Part shown: one piece after another, positions 1 to 11,362 of the stretch
Position numbering within the stretch: position 1 is the first letter of the stretch
Layout: the number at the start of each line of letters is the position of its first letter
Assembly: GCF_002575655.3 (NCBI RefSeq)
Contig: NC_053037.3
Span: 255,287,135-255,351,134, forward strand
Length of the DNA stretch: 64,000 nt
DNA from: Aegilops tauschii subsp. strangulata
Lineage: Eukaryota > Streptophyta > Magnoliopsida > Poales > Poaceae
Reading direction: 5' to 3'
Translations under genes and position numbers: made by a program
The notes under the pieces: generated by a model
The model's database searches: none
What the model saw: the letters and a program-made list of their open reading frames with translations, nothing else
What the model was told of the DNA's origin: nothing

Positions 1-526
1 TACTACATTAAGATTGTCATACTCGATCATCTTGGATCATATCATTGGAACACCATACATATAGCATACTTGGGATAGAAATCGTTGCATTTTGCTTAGT
101 AGGTTGTGCACAAGTCTCGTATTCGCCTATTGTGCGATCGAGCTAGCATCTCTCTAGTGTTGTGCAACAAGAGCATTTTCGTGGACTCCACATTTTGGCT
201 CATTCCTTGGTTGCGCGACCCATCTATCTATTCGTGTGTGTGTTTCCGTGTGCTATCTTGCTATTGGTCTACTTGTTGCATTTGTAAATTTGCGAATCTT
301 TTCCAACATTATTGAGTGTTGCTAACATTTGCATCAAATTTTATGCCACCATCCTAACCAAGCTCCTCCAAAGGCTTTATTGTGTAGGTGTGAGAGATTG
401 ACGAGATACAGTACCAATTGTGCTATTTCCTTGTTACATCCTTGAGTGATCTTTGATCCATTCTCAACATTGGTCAAGGTACATTAGGTATTGTTCTTCC
501 TTTCTTCCACTCTCACATTTGCTTGA
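1..526 (+). other. A1 untranslated leader (3' part)
   Basis: No gene. The sequence matches the A2 leader from about 10829 to 11362 with scattered substitutions, so it is the stretch just before gag. The small open frame at 106-315 differs from the matching A2 frame in reading and length, which argues against coding. The start codon used for gag is the ATG at 527 (MMDRP...), matching 11363 in A2 and 23899 in A3. Confidence 0.8.
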
Positions 527-3500
527 ATGATGGATAGGCCAACTACCTCTACCGACCTACTCTTCATCGAGGAAGGTGAGGACCCGAACCCCTATGTCAC
601 CAGGAACCACCTCTTCGGCGCACAAAGAGCATTGCATCAAGAACAACAAGCATTGAGCAACCGCATCGACAGTCTCGCCACCAACTTGCGACACTCCGAG
701 CAACGTACAAGAGACTACTTCGACAACAAGCTCGATGAACAAAAACAAGAGAACAATGCAAGAATGGACGAGATTCATGCCTTGTTGGTCAACCACTCTT
801 CTACCAATTCGTCATATTCAAGACGAGCCACTCAAGTCGACATTCCGATGACACCATCTCAGGCTCAAGTACACCGACATCAAACACTCTACGTCGAGCC
901 GCGCGCCATGACCATCAAGGAAGCTGCAATCATGTTGACGGCACTGATCCTCAAGAGCAACTTCTAGCACAAGAACATTGGCATCGCCAAAATCAAGCTA
1001 CCTTTGCGCAAGCACAAGAACGCCAATGCCAACGCCAACAAGAGGAAGAGCGAGCACGCCAACACCAAGACGAGCAAGATGCCGAAGCTCTCCGTCAACA
1101 ACAACAACAGCGTGAAGCTCTAGCACTTGAGGCGCAATGTGCCCTCCGAGACACAAGTTGTGCCGTCGCCGCAAACAACTGGCATACTCGTGAGCAAGAA
1201 GAAGCACTTCGCGATGAAGTTCAAGAGAGGAACTATCCAACATAATTGCACCGACAAGTTCCACAAGCTCGACAAGAACCACAAGTTCGCCAAGAGCAAC
1301 AAGACAATGGGAATCCTCAGAGCAAGTTGACGGCGACAATCCTCGTTGTCAACGACGTCATCACCCTCGACCCTAGGACAATGAAGAGCAACACTATGGC
1401 CAACTCAAGTTCACCATGCCCAAGTTCACCATGCCCAAGTTCACCGGAAGCAATGACCCCGAAGAGTATCTTTCATGGGCATTGAAGGTTGACAAGATCT
1501 TTCTTTTGCACAACTATGAGGAAGAGAAGAAGATTGCCATGGCATCCCTTGAGTTCCAAGACTATGTCCTCATTTGGTGGGCGCAAGTCATCGAGCGCCG
1601 AGAAGCAAGAGGTGAACCACCAATCACTACTTGGGATCAAATGAAGGATGACATGCGAGCGCGTTTTGTGCCAACATACTATAACCTCGACCTCTTCAAG
1701 CGACTACAACTCCTCAAGCAAGGAACAAAGAGCGTTGAAGAATACTACAAGGAAATGGAGATCACCATGATACGAGCTAATGTCACGGAAGATGATGAGC
1801 AGACTATGGCATGCTTCTTGAATGGACTCAATCACCCTATCAAGAAGATCGCTGACTTCCAACAATACTCAAACCTCATCGAGCTAGTGCATCAAGCCAC
1901 CAAGGCGGAGCGACAAGTCGAAGATGACTTCAAGTATGCCAAGTACTCTTCCAAGACATGTGGTTCATACAATCAAGCTTCAACGACTCCAACACCTTCT
2001 ACCTCAAGCAAACCTTCTACAAGCAATGGCAACAAGTCAAGTTACAAGAAAACTTCGACAACCTCAAGTCGTCCTCCTACTACAAGAAACTTGAAGCCAA
2101 GAGCTTCATCATCTACAACTCCACCGGATGAGACCATCAAGACAAGTTCCATCAAATGCTTCACATGCGGCGGCCGAGGCCACAAGTCGTTCGAGTGTAC
2201 CAACAAGCGTACCATGTTTGTCAACGACGACGGTACATACGACAAGGAGAAATGGAAGCCCTTGAACATGTGGCTATGCACCGGCAAGCGAATGAAAATG
2301 AAGATGACCAAGTCTTTTGTGACGAAGATTTGAGCCCCGCTCTCGTTGTCTCCAAGGTCTTGACTCTTCAACAACAACAAGGCGAAGACCAAAGATGCCA
2401 TATCTTCCACACCAAGGCGTCGATGGCAGATCCGTCAAGGTCATCATCGACGGAGGAAGTTGCCATAACTTGGCAAGTGAAGACTATGCTCCAAGCTCCA
2501 ATTGGTCAAGATGAAGCACCCTCATCCCTACAAGGTCTAATGACTTAGCGACTCCGGCACAATTCAAGTGGACCACATGGTTCAAGTCTCCTTCAAGATC
2601 GGAGCATACGAAGACTCCTTAGAGTGTGATGTTGTTCCTATGTCCATTTGCCACCTCCTACTTGGACGACCATGGAAATTTGACCGCGGCGTCATCCACA
2701 ATGGGCAAACAAACCACTATAGCTTCAAGATGAATGGAAATGAGTACATGCTACGACCTATGTCTCCAAGCCAAGTGATCGCCGACAAGCAAGCTACCAA
2801 CCATCATGGAGAAAATAGTGAGAGAGCGAACAACCAAAGAGAGAGTGAGCGCCACAAGCCCAAATTGAGTGCCTCCACGATGAGTGACAAGAAAAACCTA
2901 GTGCTATTCAAAAGTGAGATGAGAGAAGTGTGTGAGAACCCATCAAGTGTTATGCACTATGTCCTATTGTGCAAGGACGAGGCACCTAAAACTAACACCT
3001 CTCACCATTTACCTTTAGTGTTGTCTTCTCTATTGCAGGAATTCCAAGATGTATTCCCCGATGAGCTACCCCTGGGACTACCTCCACTACGAGGCATTGA
3101 ACACTGAATCGACCTCATCCCCGGAGCACCTCTTCCTAACAAGGCTCCCTTCCGCGTCAACCCCGAGGAAACCAAGGAGATCCAACGACAAGTACAATAA
3201 CGCATCGAGAATGGCCATGTACGAGAAAGCTTGAGCCCATGTGCCGTACCGGTAATCCTTATTCCCAAGGAAGATGGTAACTATGGCATGTGTTCCGATT
3301 GTCGTCCCATTAATGCTATCACCGTTCGTTATCCCTACCCCATTCCACGCCTTGATGATATGCTATATGAGCTTAGCGGAGGCACCACTTTCTCTAAAAT
3401 TGATCTTAAAAGTGGCTACTATCAAATATGCATCCAAGAAGGTGATGAATGGACGCTTTCAAAACCAAGTTTGGCTTGTATGAATGGTTGGTCATGCCAA

Positions 3501-5645
3501 TGGGTTTATCCGAAGCACCCGGAACCGTTATGCGTGTGATGCATTTTGTTCTTCGCCCATACATTGGAGTATTTTTTGTGGTCTATTTTGGCGATATTCT
3601 TGTGTTTAGCAAATCTCCCAAAGATCATGTGACCCATCTTAGAACCGTGTTGCAAACTCTTAGAAAAGAGCGCCTTTATGCTAAAATGGATAAATGTCTT
3701 TTTAGTGTTGATAAGCTTGATTTCTTGGGTTTCATTGTGTCTTCTAAGGGTGTTCATGTAGATGAATCTAAGATCAATACTATTAAAACTTGGCCACAAC
3801 CAACCAACTTGCAAACAAGTGGGACGTTTCCTTGGCCTAGCCGGCTTCTATCGTAGATTCGTTAAGGACTTTAGCACTATTGCATCCCCTTTGCATGCTT
3901 TGAGTAAGAAAATGCACCATTTGTTTGGGGACCATCCCAAGATACCGCATTCAATGAAGTTAATAATTTGCTTACACATGCTCCTTTGCTTGCATTACCC
4001 AACTTTGATAAGCCATTTGAAATACATTGCCATGCTAGCAGTTATGGCATAGGAGGTGTGTTGATGCAAGAGAAGCGCCCCATAGCCTACTTTAGTGAAA
4101 AACTTTGCAGAGCGCAACTTAACTACCCCACCTATGACAAATAGCTATATGCCTTACTGAGAGTCTTGCGTGTTTGGGAGCATTATCTCTGCCTCATGAG
4201 TTCATTCTTCACACGGATGATGAAACACTAAAATATCTTAAGGGTCAAACTAAGTTGAACAAGCGTCATGCTAAGTGGAGTGAATTCATGGAGTCTTTTC
4301 CTTATGTCATCAAGTACATTAAAGGTAAGGAAAACATTGTGGCAGATGCTCTTTCCCGTAGATGCATGCTTGTTTCCCAACTTGAATTGAATGTCATTGG
4401 CTTTGAGCACATAAAATACTTGTATGCACATGATCCTTTTGCTATTCCTTATACCAAATGTTTGATGCATACGTCTTGGGAACGATATTACATAAAAGAT
4501 GATTAGCTTATGAGAGCTAACAGACTATGTATCCTTGAGTCTTCTTTTCCTTTGTTACTTTTGCAAGAATCTCATCGAGTAGGACTTATGGGACACTTTG
4601 GACGCGACAAGACATTCGCTACGCTCTCCAAGAACTACTTTTGGCCCAAGATGTTTCGGGATGTCTCACGCATCACCAACCGATGCTCTACATGTCGCAA
4701 AGCTAAGTCTAAAGCTCAATCCCATGGTCTCTATATGCCACTTCCTATTCCTTATCACCCATGGGAAGATATTAGTATGGAGTTTGTGCTTGGTTTTCCT
4801 AGAACTCGAAATGGCAAAGATTCCGTGTTTGTTGTTGTGGACCGATTCTCTAAGATGGCTCATTTCAACCCATGCAACAAGATAGACGATGCTTCACACG
4901 TTGCAAATCTTTTTTGCAGGGAAATCTTGCGCCTACATGGAGTGCCGAAGAGATTGTCTCGGACTGCGACGTCAAGTTCCTAAGCTAGTTTTGGAAGACT
5001 CTATGCGCCAAGATCGGAATCAAGCTTTTGTTCTCTTTGGCATACCATCCTCAAACCGACGGCCAAACGGAGGTCACGAACTGGACGCTATCTACCCTCC
5101 TATGCGTGTTGATCAAGAAGAACATTAAGGAGTGGGAAGAGTGTTTACCCATTGCCGAGTACGCCTACAATCGAGCACGACACTCTACTAACGGCAATCC
5201 CCATTCGAGGTCGTCTGCGGCTTCAACATGTTGTACCCATTGGATATTCTACCTCTTCCACTACAAGAGCGCATGAACGTGGACGCACGAGTGAGCTACC
5301 TCAAGAAGATGCATGAATATACAAGGCACACCATCGAGCGCAAAGTACAACGACTCGTGACCAAGCTCAACATCAACAAGCAACCCATGATATTCAACAT
5401 TGGAGATCTTGTATGGCTACACCTTCGCAAGGAACGCTTCCCCAATGAACGCAAGTCCAAGCTTCGACCACGAGCCGCTAGACCCTTCAAGGTGCTCGAG
5501 CGCTACAACAACAATGCGTGCAAGATCGACTTACCACGCGACAAGTACTCCGTGAGCGATATCTTCAACGTCCAAGATCTCTCGCCCTACCATGGTGATG
5601 AGGATTTCGATCCAAGGTCGGATCATTCCCAAGGGGGGGGGGAGA
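527..5645 (+). pseudogene. gag-pol: A1 gag-pol polyprotein, multiply broken
   Basis: Remains of a single-frame gypsy polyprotein. Gag starts at 527 (MMDRPTTST) and loses frame before about 970. The capsid part is open from about 1416 to 2333 and carries a CX2CX4HX4C zinc knuckle (CFTCGGRGHKSFEC, about 2158-2199). The protease active-site region (IDGG.C type) lies near 2440 but out of frame. The RT is in pieces from about 3231 to 3856. Its catalytic box reads YFGD rather than YFDD (about 3584), so the first catalytic Asp is lost. RNase H follows to about 4500, then the integrase zinc finger and core in overlapping frames (4510-5276) and the integrase C-terminus (5228-5645). At least ten frame breaks are visible. 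The G-rich tract at the end puts the LTR-encoded tail out of frame. Confidence 0.9.
5631..5645 (+). other. A1 polypurine tract
   Basis: AA followed by ten G and AGA, immediately before the 3' LTR (TGATGCGG...). This is the expected plus-strand primer of gypsy reverse transcription. In this family the tract lies inside the polyprotein frame. With ten G the frame is shifted relative to A3, whose tract (GGGAGGGGA) keeps the LTR-encoded tail in frame. Confidence 0.85.
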
Positions 5646-5931
5646 TGATGCGGAGCATCCTACGCTCATCCCCATGGACCTACCTACGTCTCCCACGACA
5701 CCACTTGGACCAATGACAAGAGCTCGAGCAAAGGCTATCGAAGACAAGGTGAACTCGCTCCTCTCTGAACTACCACTTTCTACATGTGAGACATGGCTAC
5801 TACCTCAAGCGATCACTATGTGTGATCATGTACCTAGAGGATAGCCACGGAGCAACTACACCCAACGACCAAGAGGACGAGGACACCAAGTATAAGGAAC
5901 AAGAAGAGGAGCTTCCAGAAAATCTCCAGCC

Positions 5932-6275
5932 ACCGGACGACCGAGACATGTCGGACATCCGACGCCTGAAGCTCCAGCCAACCCAAGTCCCAGCCGGCGA
6001 AGTCTAAAGCGGCCAGACGTCCGAAGCTCACCGGACGACCGACGACCTACAGTGACCGGACGTCCGACCGCCACCGGAAATCTGACACCTCCTGTTCAGA
6101 GCCGAAACGTCAGAAGTCCGAGCTCCTCCGGACGACCGGTGCCCCGGACATCTGACCCCAACCGGAAATCCGACGCCCCCTAATCAGAGCCAAAACGCTG
6201 GACGCCCGACACACACCGGACGACCGGACCCTCGCGAGCCATCGGACATCCAGTAACTATCGAACGTCCGACACC
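5932..6275 (+). repeat. Array of about 13 CCGGACGTCCG-type motifs in A1 LTR
   Basis: Roughly thirteen imperfect copies of a palindrome-like 10-13 bp word (GGACGTCCG, GGACGACCG, GGACATCCG, GGAAATCCG) are separated by 10-30 bp of GC-rich, non-identical sequence. The copies are more diverged than in A3. They end about 55 bp upstream of the TATA box, in the U3 position. Confidence 0.85.
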
Positions 6276-6330
6276 TGTGCGTGCATCGCATGTTGGGCTG
6301 AGGCCCATGTACCCTTTCTTCCACTTAGAC

Positions 6331-6339
6331 TATATATAT
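6331..6339 (+). promoter_or_regulatory. TATA box of A1 LTR
   Basis: TATATATAT lies about 60 bp after the motif array and about 25 bp before the conserved TAGGGTTAGC block, a plausible transcription start. The same arrangement occurs in the A2 LTRs (CTATTTATAC at 9481 and 17221), A3 (18059-18066 and 25814-25821, minus strand), A4 (36531-36538, minus strand) and A5 (7826-7833, minus strand). Confidence 0.65.
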
Positions 6340-6711
6340 TCCTCCTCCTCCCTCTTTCTAGGGTTAGCAAAGGATTAGCTCATTTGAGAGATAGAGCTTT
6401 GCTCATCCACTTGATACCTTCTCCATCGGAGACCACGACCTCTACAGAGAAGATCCCCCAAGTGGATTCAAGACCCCTCACGGGAAGACCCCTCGAGACC
6501 TCCTCACGGAGAAGAACTACCGCCTCTTGTATCGTCCTTTATTGCGTTTGGATCTGTATCACCCTTTATATTCATGGATCTAGCAATGTGTGATTGTTCT
6601 CGTTGATTTGAGTGTCTTTCCCCTCGTCTTTTCCCCTCGTGTTCTTCGTGTTCTTCATAGGATCCTCTCCATTTCGTGAAAGATCGGCCCTAGGGTATCC
6701 ACCCTACATCA

Positions 6712-7460
6712 CCTTTCATGCCTAAACAGTTTTGCATTTCTGACTATCCAAATGTTCCAACAGGCAACGAAAACCACTTCAGTGAAGAACGGTTTTGCAA
6801 AATCTCATTTAGCTTGCATCATAATGTTGCTCATATCATCTCCCTGAGGCCAGTAAATTTGAAGATAATTCCATACTCTCACACTAAAGTTACAGTGGAA
6901 GAATAGATGATCTTTGGTCTCCCTTGTCAACAGAGGACAGAGAACACAATTTACCCCATCATCCAAATGCTAATGCCTTCTATCAACCATATCTTTAGTG
7001 TTAAGCCTATCCATGATCAACATCCAGGCAAACACTTTAATTTTCATTGTCCAGGATGATTTCCAGATCCATAGCAGCAGTGGATTAAAAGACAAGGTAG
7101 AATGCATGAAATAATAGAATAGTTTGTGTTTAAAAGCATTGCATGTCCCTTGCCAATAGCAGATATCTTTTGCATCCAACTCTCTGCTGTGAGTGGTCAT
7201 GAATGTCTGAATTGTCATATATTCATGATATGCCTGTTCAGACAAAGGCAGGTGGAACATCTCAGAAATATCCTATGCTTGAAAAGCCTCACACTGTTAT
7301 CCAGGGATCTCTCACATAAGAAAATAACCTTGGAAACCTTGATTGCAAGGTGGCCACAGAATCACCAATCTTCCATCTGTCAGACCAAAACATAGCTAAA
7401 TCTCCAGAGTTAACTTGCACCCAGGTTGTGTTCCTGAAATGATCCAGCAGTTTGCATATA
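6712..7460 (-). pseudogene. LINE ORF2 C-terminal piece: reverse-transcriptase zinc-binding domain
   Basis: Minus-strand L1-type ORF2 end. Read from 7460 down it gives a segment typical of the region before the zinc-binding domain (FWSDRW type, about 7400-7360). Next is WKSSWTMKIKVFAWMLIMDR (about 7070-7010), the zf-RVT signature. A CX2C...HX4C cluster (CVLCPLL...HLFFHC) and an NIWIVRN motif lie near 6960-6730. The reading breaks at several frameshifts and stops. The piece ends where A1 inserted, close to the expected C-terminus. It is the last of five pieces of one LINE (next piece 8316-8812). Confidence 0.88.
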
Positions 7461-8315
7461 TGATGTAGGGTGGAAACCCTTGGGCCGATCTTTCACGAAA
7501 TGGAGTGGATCCTACGAAGAACATGAGGGGAAACACGAGAGAAAGGCACTCATATCAACGAGAACAATCACACATGTGCTAGATCCATGAACATAAAGAG
7601 TGATACAAGATCCAAACGCAACAAAGGACGATACCAGAGGCGGTAGTTCTTCTCTGTGAGGAGGTCTTAAGGGGTCTTCCCGTGAGAGGTCTTGAATCAA
7701 CTTGGGGGATCTTCCCTGTAGAGGTCGTGAACTCTGATGGAGAAGGTATCAAGCAGATGAGCAAAGCTCTACCTCTCAAATGAGCTAATCCTTTGCTAAC
7801 CCTTGAAAGAGGAAGGAGGAGGAGTATATATAGTCTAAGTGGGCGAATGGGTACATGGGCCTCAACCCTTTACTGTGAATAGATAGGAGAGACGGACGTC
7901 CGGGCGTTGGGCCGGATGTCCGGGCGGTCGGGGCCGGTCTCGGTGCTCTCTGGATAGGAGGGGTCCAGATTTCCCGGCCGGAGGCTGGATGTCCGGCGGC
8001 TCCGGACGGGCCGATGTCCAGATCCTAGGCCGGATGTCCGGGATGACTTGGCCGATTTGGTTGCTCTGTAGATAGGAGGAGCCGGATTTCCGGGTGTTAG
8101 CTGGATATCTGGGCTAGGCCGAATGTCCGGGATTGGGCCGGATGTCCGGGCTGTGTAGCCTTGGCTGGAGGGCGGCGGCTGTGGATGATGCTCCAGGAGC
8201 CGGATGTCCGGGCTTGTGGCCGGATGTCTAGGTCCTGGGTACTTCTTCGGTTCCTTCCGTCGTTCCTCTTCATCCTCGTACTTGGGGACTTGTCCGTCTT
8301 CACGTGCATCTTCGA
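7461..8315 (-). repeat. A5: truncated family-A LTR inside the LINE
   Basis: Minus-strand LTR whose 3' end (TGATGTAGGG in plus coordinates) is intact at 7461. It carries the U5/R block, a TATA box (7826-7833), the CCGGATGTCCGGG array and part of U3. Similarity to the A3 LTR stops at about 8315 (…GCATCTTCG). About 210 bp of LTR start, with the tail-coding segment and CCGCATCA end, are missing. The LINE also skips roughly 150 codons at this point, so one deletion probably removed the LTR start and neighbouring LINE sequence. It could be a solo LTR or the remnant of a full element. Confidence 0.88.
7890..8235 (-). repeat. CCGGATGTCCGGG motif array in A5 LTR
   Basis: About a dozen copies of GGATGTCCGGG and relatives (GGACGTCCGGG, GGATTTCCGGG, GGATGTCTAGG) at irregular spacing, immediately upstream of the TATA box when read on the minus strand. 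The order of copies differs from A3, so copies have been gained and lost. Confidence 0.85.
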
Positions 8316-8812
8316 GATCATTTTTGGCCTAGTAGTACCCACAGGCAGTCCCAAGTATGTGAAGGGCATTTTCCCCACTTGACATCCAAAGGAAGCAGCC
8401 AAACTAGTGGTTGTATCCTCATCAACATTAATAGGAACCATGGAAGATTTGTGATAGTTAAACACTAAACCTGTGGAAGTGGAAAAAACCTGAAGCATAT
8501 CTTTTAGGGCAAGCAATTGTGCCTTATAAGCTGGCAGAATTATCAAGGTATCATCAGCATATTGCACTATTGGATAATCTTGGTAATGACATGGTATAGG
8601 AAGTTTCAGAATGCCCTTTATGAACATATCATCTACTACTGATTGCAATAAGTCAGTAGCAATAACAAAGAGCAAGGGGGAGAGGCAACATCCCTACCTC
8701 ACACCCTTTTTGCAAAGAAATTGTCTACCTGCCACTCCATTCAAAAGAACTGAAGATGTTCCAGTAGAATGCAACTGCTTGACCCAAGAAATCCATTTCT
8801 CATGAAAGCCTT
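8316..8812 (-). pseudogene. LINE ORF2 piece: reverse-transcriptase core
   Basis: Minus-strand non-LTR reverse transcriptase. From 8812 down are a WISWVKQLHS segment, then GVRQGCCLSPLLFVIATDLL (the QG..LSP motif), then a QYADDT box at 8547-8561 (catalytic YADD) and a thumb segment ending FTYLGLPVGTTRPK at about 8325. These are family hallmarks of plant L1-type ORF2. The frame is open over most of the piece. It joins 17669-17611 upstream across A2. Downstream, about 150 expected codons are absent before 7460. Confidence 0.92.
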
Positions 8813-9864
8813 TGATGCGGAGCATCCCAAGGTCATCCCCATGGACCTACCTATGTCTCCCACGACACCACTTGGACCTATGACAAGAGCCCGAGCAAAG
8901 GCTATCGAAGATAAAGTGAACTCGCTCCTTTCCGAACTACCACTTTCTATACATGAGACATGGCTGCTACCTCAAGCGAAGACACTATGTGTGATCAGGT
9001 ACTTGGAGGAAAGCCACGGAACATCTACATCCGACAGACAAGATGGCGAGGACACCAAGTGCGAAGGACAAGAAGAAGAGCTGCCACGGAAGCTACAGCC
9101 ACTGGACGACCGGTCAGGACCGGATGTCCATCACCTGAAGCCCAACCTGCCCAAGTCCCAGCCAACACAAGCTACAGTGAGCGGACTTCCGGCCAGGACC
9201 GGATGACCGGCCACACCTCCCAGCAAGCGGACGACCGACCAGGACTGGACATCCGGCGCCACCACACTCGAGCCAAAATTAGCGGAAGTCCGAAGCCACC
9301 GGACGTCCGGCGCCACCTTCACAGAACAGAAATAGCGGAAGTCCGGCGACCACCGGACGTCCGGAAGGCCATGAGCCATCGGACAACCGGTTCCCGGCGG
9401 ACGTCCGGTACCTGTCTACGTACAGTTTCGGGCCCGAGGCCCATGTATCCCTCTCCCACTTACCCCTTCGTGGACCTAGACTATTTATACTCCTCCACCT
9501 CCTCCTAGTTAGGGTTAGCATTGTGTTAGCTCATATGTGAGATAGAGCTTCGCTCATCCATCCGGATCTGCTCCTCCGAGAGAGACCGTCACCTCTTCAG
9601 AGAAGATCCACTTGGATTCAAGACCCCTTCACGGGAAGAACTCAAGACCTCCTCACGGAGAAGAACCGGTTACCCTATGTATCGTCCCTTGTTGACTTTG
9701 GATCGTCTTTGTGTTTCGAGAATCTAGAATATGTGTGACCTACTCTTGTTGGTTGAGTGATTTCTCTCTCGTTTTCCCTCGTGTTCTCCTCATGTTCTTC
9801 GTGTTCTTCGTAGGATCCCTCCATTTCATGAAAGATGGGGCCCCTAGGGTTCTACCCTACATCA
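8813..9864 (+). repeat. A2 5' LTR
   Basis: 1052 bp, TGATGCGGAG to CCCTACATCA, nearly identical to 16553-17610. It holds a tail-coding block from its first bases (AEHPKVIPMDL, GPMTRARAKAIE, ETWLLPQ), then the motif array and the TATA-like CTATTTATAC at 9481-9490. The R/U5 region ends in the same CCCTACATCA as the other A LTRs. Confidence 0.94.
9100..9410 (+). repeat. CCGGACGTCCGG motif array in A2 5' LTR
   Basis: About twelve copies, including CCGGACGTCCGG, CCGGATGACCGG, GCGGACTTCCGG, GCGGAAGTCCG and ACCGGTTCC-adjacent forms, at 15-35 bp irregular spacing. The 3' LTR has the same set in the same order at 16842-17150 with point differences, as expected for a pair copied from one template. The array lies 70-380 bp upstream of the TATA-like box. 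Confidence 0.87.
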
Positions 9865-11362
9865 TCTTGGTATCATGAGCCACGTTGATCACGGATTTGG
9901 AGCCCCTACACCTTGTTTTCTAGCTTGATTTTGTTGTTTTTTGTCCTAATTCGAAAATCCCCTCCAAAAATAGCCCCAATTTTTTTGTAATTTGTTGGTG
10001 TGATGAAGTTTTGTTGGATTTGATCCATGGTTTTGCTTTGCCACGGGTGGATCTAGCTTTTCCCCTTCGTTTCCACCATTTCCATCCACAAAATCGCTCA
10101 AATTTGTCCAATTTTGCCACCTCCACCTCGAACCCTAGCTGTTCATCCCGTGCCCGAGATCGCCCAGGCACCTGATGCCCGCAGCCACCGGTTGTCCGTC
10201 AACCGGACGACCGTTCCACTACCGGACGTCCGACGTTTCCTGACGAAATTGAATAAGTTCAGCTCGGCCATCACCACCTCTCCACCTCCACCTCCGCATA
10301 CGCACTCCGATACCTCCACCACTTTCCGCAATAACCACCGATTACTCGTTTCCAAACTTCGACTCAATTTTGACACGTTTTGGTCTTTGAGAAGTTGAGT
10401 GTGGTTGCTCCGTTTCCTTGGGTGTTTAGGCTAACTTGGAACGGAACAACTTCGACGACACCACCGCTAATCTTCGACACAGACGGTAAAATGGACGACA
10501 CCATTGTGTTTCCTACCTTGCATTGCATTGATAACCCCATAGCTTTACTTTTGTGTCGCTTCCCCATCGAGACTAGCCTTTGAGTATTTCCGGCATCGTG
10601 ACTTGTGCACATTAGTGATCATACTTCACATAGCATACACACCATATCATAGGTGCATATTTTGGTATCATCTCTTGTGTCACAAGGTTGTTATCACATA
10701 TACACAATTGCTATCTTGGTTCGTGAAGTTTTTCATGAGAAAAGAGCTCAAAAGAGAAAGAGCCAAACAAGCTTTTAAGCAATAAGGAAAGATAAGCAAG
10801 GAGCTTATAAGCAAGAACCATAGCATCATACAACATTAAGATTGTCATACTCGATCATCTTGGATCATATCATCGGAATAACATACATATTGCATACCTG
10901 GGATAGAAGTCGTTGCATTTTTGCTTGGTAGGTTGTGCACAAGTTTCGTATCTGCCTATTGTGCAATCGTGCTAGCGTCTCTCTAGTGTTGTGCAACAAG
11001 AGCATTTTCGTGGATTCCACATTTTGGCTCGTTCCTTGGTTGCACGACCCCACTTATCTATTTGCGTGTGTGTTTTCGTGTACCATATCTTGCTATTGGT
11101 CTACTTGTTGCATTTGCAAATTTGCGAATCTTTTCCAACATTACCGAGGCTCACTAACAATTGCATCAAATTTTGGGCCACCATCCTAACCAAGCTCCAC
11201 TATAAGCTTTTATTTGTGTTGGTGTGAGAACCAACAAGAATTGGTACCAATTGTGCTATTTCCTTGTTACACATTGAGTGATCATTGATCCATCTTCAAC
11301 ATCGGTCAAGGTACATTTGGTATAAGTTCTTGTCTTTCTCCCACTCACATATTTTGCTTGGA
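9865..11362 (+). other. A2 leader, non-coding
   Basis: About 1.5 kb between the 5' LTR and gag. I see no conserved open frame. It begins with the primer site and contains three motif-like words near 10188-10232 (CCGGTTGTCCG, CCGGACGACCG, CCGGACGTCCG). It then continues into a stretch shared with A1 (1-526) and A3 (23900-25436). The CAAGGTACATTTGG block about 55 bp before the gag ATG is conserved in A1, A2 and A3. Confidence 0.75.
9868..9881 (+). other. A2 primer binding site, altered
   Basis: TGGTATCATGAGCC, three bases after the LTR. The first eight bases match the initiator-Met tRNA 3' end complement (TGGTATCAGAGC); after that an extra T breaks the pairing. A3 has the perfect site TGGTATCAGAGCC next to its LTR and a second TGGTATCATGAGC 32 bp further in. 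A2 seems to have lost the first by deletion between the two TCTTGGTATCA repeats. Confidence 0.75.

Larger units (their letters stand above)
1..6711 (+). mobile_element. A1: Ty3/gypsy LTR retrotransposon, family A, 5' end outside window
   Basis: Plus-strand gypsy element seen from its leader to the end of its 3' LTR. The order is leader (1-526), gag, protease, RT, RNase H, integrase, polypurine tract and 3' LTR. It aligns by eye throughout with A2 (8813-17610) and A3 (17670-26519). Its 3' end (…CCCTACATCA, 6711) abuts the C-terminal part of a minus-strand LINE. The 5' LTR, primer site and first part of the leader lie left of the window, so the target-site duplication cannot be checked. Many frameshifts and stops make it non-functional and probably one of the older insertions here. 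Confidence 0.93.
5646..6711 (+). repeat. A1 3' LTR
   Basis: 1066 bp from TGATGCGGAG to CCCTACATCA, with TG...CA ends. The first about 280 bp encode the polyprotein tail (AEHP..., GPMTRARAKAIE) in a shifted frame. Then come the CCGGACGTCCG-type array (5932-6275), a TATA box (6331-6339) and a transcribed region starting near TAGGGTTAGC (6360). The 3' end matches the A5 fragment closely but is reverse-complemented there. Confidence 0.92.

Noticed and set aside
106..315. Small open frame in the A1 leader, similar to 10935-11189 and, inverted, 24137-24319
   Set aside because: Reading and end points are not preserved between A1, A2 and A3, so it is a chance frame in a conserved non-coding leader.
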